From Palsa-892 sp963751615 (lineage in GTDB: Bacteria > Pseudomonadota > Alphaproteobacteria > Rhizobiales > Xanthobacteraceae), in contig CAVVVG010000006.1 in assembly GCA_963751615.1 (NCBI GenBank), positions 186,001 through 250,000 on the forward strand: a stretch of DNA of 64,000 nt, read 5' to 3'. Positions 62,422-64,000 of the stretch are shown in pieces. Under the pieces are notes generated by a model. The model saw nothing but the letters and a program-made list of their open reading frames with translations, made no database searches and was not told the DNA's origin. Position numbers and translations under genes: made by a program. Numbering within the stretch: position 1 is the first letter of the stretch; the number at the start of each line of letters is the position of its first letter.

Positions 62422-64000
62422 TTAAACTCTCGAAACTGCTTTGTCGGTGAAATTCTTTTGAAATTGATCAAAGTCCTGATCGCGAGACGGGGATTCGGCA
62501 ACAAATGATAGCCGGACCCACGCTCCTCGACGTTCACCATTTTTGGCAACGGAAGCATCGCGTAGCTCAATTCTACCACCATGCTCCTCCAGAATTTTAC
62601 CAACGATCGCCAATCCCAGGCCCGTACCCTTCTCACGAGTTGTCACATAGGGCTCTAGCAAACGATCTCGGTTTTCCGTCGGCAGACCAATGCCATTATC
62701 AATAATATCAAGCACAGCAAGCGCTCCCTCGCGTGCCGCATGAATAATAATTCTTCCCTTTCCTCGCACTTCGGCAGGAACTGCTTCGATCGCCTCTATC
62801 GCGTTCTTAATGATGTTGGTCAGTGCTTGCGAAATCAATCGTCGATCAAAGCGTGCTTGCATAGGTTCGATGGGAAGCTCCGCCTCGAAAATAATATCCG
62901 GATGCCCCACACGCATCAAAAATACAACCTGTCTCACTGTTTCAGACAGATCTTGTAATTCCACGACTGGTTTCGGTGTTCGGGCAAAGGCCGAGAATTC
63001 GTCGACCATACGTCCTATATCGCCAACTTGGCGAATGATTGTGTCCGTGCATTGTTCGAAAACCTCGCGATCGCCAGCCAACGTTTTTCCATATTTGCGC
63101 CGTAAGCGTTCCGCCGACAATTGAATAGGTGTCAAAGGATTTTTGATTTCGTGTGCAATACGCCTCGCAATGTCAGCCCAGGCGGATGTACGCTGAGCAG
63201 AAACCAGTTCGGTTATGTCATCGAGCGTAATCACATAGCCATGTTCGGATTCCGAAGAGGACTCCGTGGTAACACGTACATTGATCGTCCGCTCTCGCCC
63301 TCCACGCGTGATTACCATAGTCCGTTGGGCTCGATCAGTTCCCGCCTGTGCTTCTTGAACTAACGAAGCAATTTCGGGAAATGCCTCATCAACTGTCGCG
63401 CCAATAATTTCACTTTCGTTTCGCCCTAATAGGCGTTCTGCAGATCTGTTAAGAATCGTAATTCGTGTGTTGGTATCAAGACCAATAACGCCCGCACCTA
63501 CTCCCGCCAGAACGGCTTCCGTAAAACGTCTCCGTTGATCTATCTGGTCACGCGCACCTACAATATCGTCGTGCTGGGCGCGCAGTTCCTGCGTCATCTT
63601 GTTGAAACTCTCGCTTAAATTCGCAAGATCGCCTTCCGAGCGACGCACAGGTACTTGTGCGTGCAAATCGCCTGAGGCCACTAGATCTGAGGCTGTTATC
63701 AAACGTCTGATTGGTGCTGCTAACCGATTGGCAAAATTTAAACCGATCCAAACGGCCGATAATAGTACAGTCAGAGCAATCACCGCGTACATAAGTGCAA
63801 AGGCAATCTGTACCCCAAACCGCCGGTCCTCCATACCTGCATATTCGATTGCTCCCGCCTCTGTGGAGCGCAAATATTGTAGGACCTGAGCATCGATAGC
63901 TCGCGCGACGTACAGATACGTATTGTCGAATCCTTTAATTGGCATAACCGCAGCAACAAAATCGGCGGCGTCAGGAAAATAAATTAGCGGACGCTCCTCT
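62422..64000 (-). CDS. ntrY: sensor histidine kinase NtrY, C-terminal part (N-terminus outside window)
   Basis: The frame continues past the right edge, and about 526 C-terminal residues are seen. In order: end of a periplasmic region, a membrane segment (FALMYAVIALTVLLSAVWIG), HAMP, PAS (DTNTRITILNRSAERLLG), HisKA with ADIARRIAHEIKNPLTPIQL, and the ATPase motifs NIIKNAIEAIEA, DIIDNGIGLP and GTGLGLAIVGKI. It phosphorylates NtrX, whose gene starts three bases after its stop. Confidence 0.96.
   Translation of the reverse strand, partial: EERPLIYFPDAADFVAAVMPIKGFDNTYLYVARAIDAQVLQYLRSTEAGAIEYAGMEDRRFGVQIAFALMYAVIALTVLLSAVWIGLNFANRLAAPIRRLITASDLVASGDLHAQVPVRRSEGDLANLSESFNKMTQELRAQHDDIVGARDQIDQRRRFTEAVLAGVGAGVIGLDTNTRITILNRSAERLLGRNESEIIGATVDEAFPEIASLVQEAQAGTDRAQRTMVITRGGRERTINVRVTTESSSESEHGYVITLDDITELVSAQRTSAWADIARRIAHEIKNPLTPIQLSAERLRRKYGKTLAGDREVFEQCTDTIIRQVGDIGRMVDEFSAFARTPKPVVELQDLSETVRQVVFLMRVGHPDIIFEAELPIEPMQARFDRRLISQALTNIIKNAIEAIEAVPAEVRGKGRIIIHAAREGALAVLDIIDNGIGLPTENRDRLLEPYVTTREKGTGLGLAIVGKILEEHGGRIELRDASVAKNGERRGAWVRLSFVAESPSRDQDFDQFQKNFTDKAVSRV

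Overview
This window looks like chromosomal DNA of an alphaproteobacterium of the order Hyphomicrobiales (Rhizobiales), probably on the Bradyrhizobiaceae/Xanthobacteraceae side. The main evidence is the run ntrY-ntrX-D-amino acid aminotransferase-hfq-hflX facing mazG at 57.5-64 kb, a one-step phosphatidylcholine synthase, an IalB-type protein, NnrS, and short palindromic repeats of the tgtccgct...agcggaca kind that are common in this group. The species cannot be named from the sequence. Base composition is moderate, except for a clearly GC-richer patch at 47.15-47.77 kb.

Layout. 0-25 kb is mostly conserved housekeeping and central metabolism: the 3' end of mfd, a DsbA/FrnE-type oxidoreductase, a divergent adenylate-forming protein coupled to a YejA-like binding protein, IalB, hspQ, malyl-CoA lyase facing away from a family III CoA transferase/racemase, a UbiH-type hydroxylase, a DUF2182-DUF1326 pair, phosphatidylcholine synthase with an SDR, quinone oxidoreductase, a TerC-family protein, rimO, a GMC oxidoreductase, PEP synthase with NnrS, and a lytic transglycosylase. 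25-47 kb is an accessory region with looser gene spacing, gene fragments, dispersed repeats and a set of seven very small membrane proteins (39-60 aa). It also carries palindromes of the FNR/FixK type (TTGAT-N4-ATCAA) and of the CRP type (TGTGA-N6-TCACA), and a patatin/acetoacetate decarboxylase/3-hydroxybutyrate dehydrogenase cluster. 47-64 kb returns to conserved genes: tRNA-Ser(TGA), rlpA-dacA-tmk-holB-metG-tatD-MBL hydrolase, a heavy-metal P-type ATPase, mazG, then hflX-hfq-dat-ntrX-ntrY on the other strand.

How the parts fit. Malyl-CoA lyase, PEP synthase and the ketone-body/hydroxybutyrate genes fit growth on C2 units or turnover of stored polyhydroxybutyrate. NnrS, a CBS-domain protein, an RcnA-like Ni/Co exporter and at least two of the micro-membrane-protein loci have FNR/FixK-like boxes about 55-110 bp upstream of their starts, which suggests a low-oxygen or nitric-oxide regulon spread over 20-41 kb. 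The micro-membrane proteins, two of which are paralogues of each other, together with a triple 21-bp-phased CRP-like operator, are the most promising unexplained content.

Caution. Several otherwise well-conserved genes carry single-base frame breaks (IalB, DUF1326, DoxX, P-type ATPase), one lacks a start codon (3-hydroxybutyrate dehydrogenase), and one is split by a 35-bp duplication. These may be true decay or sequence errors, and the sequence alone cannot tell which.
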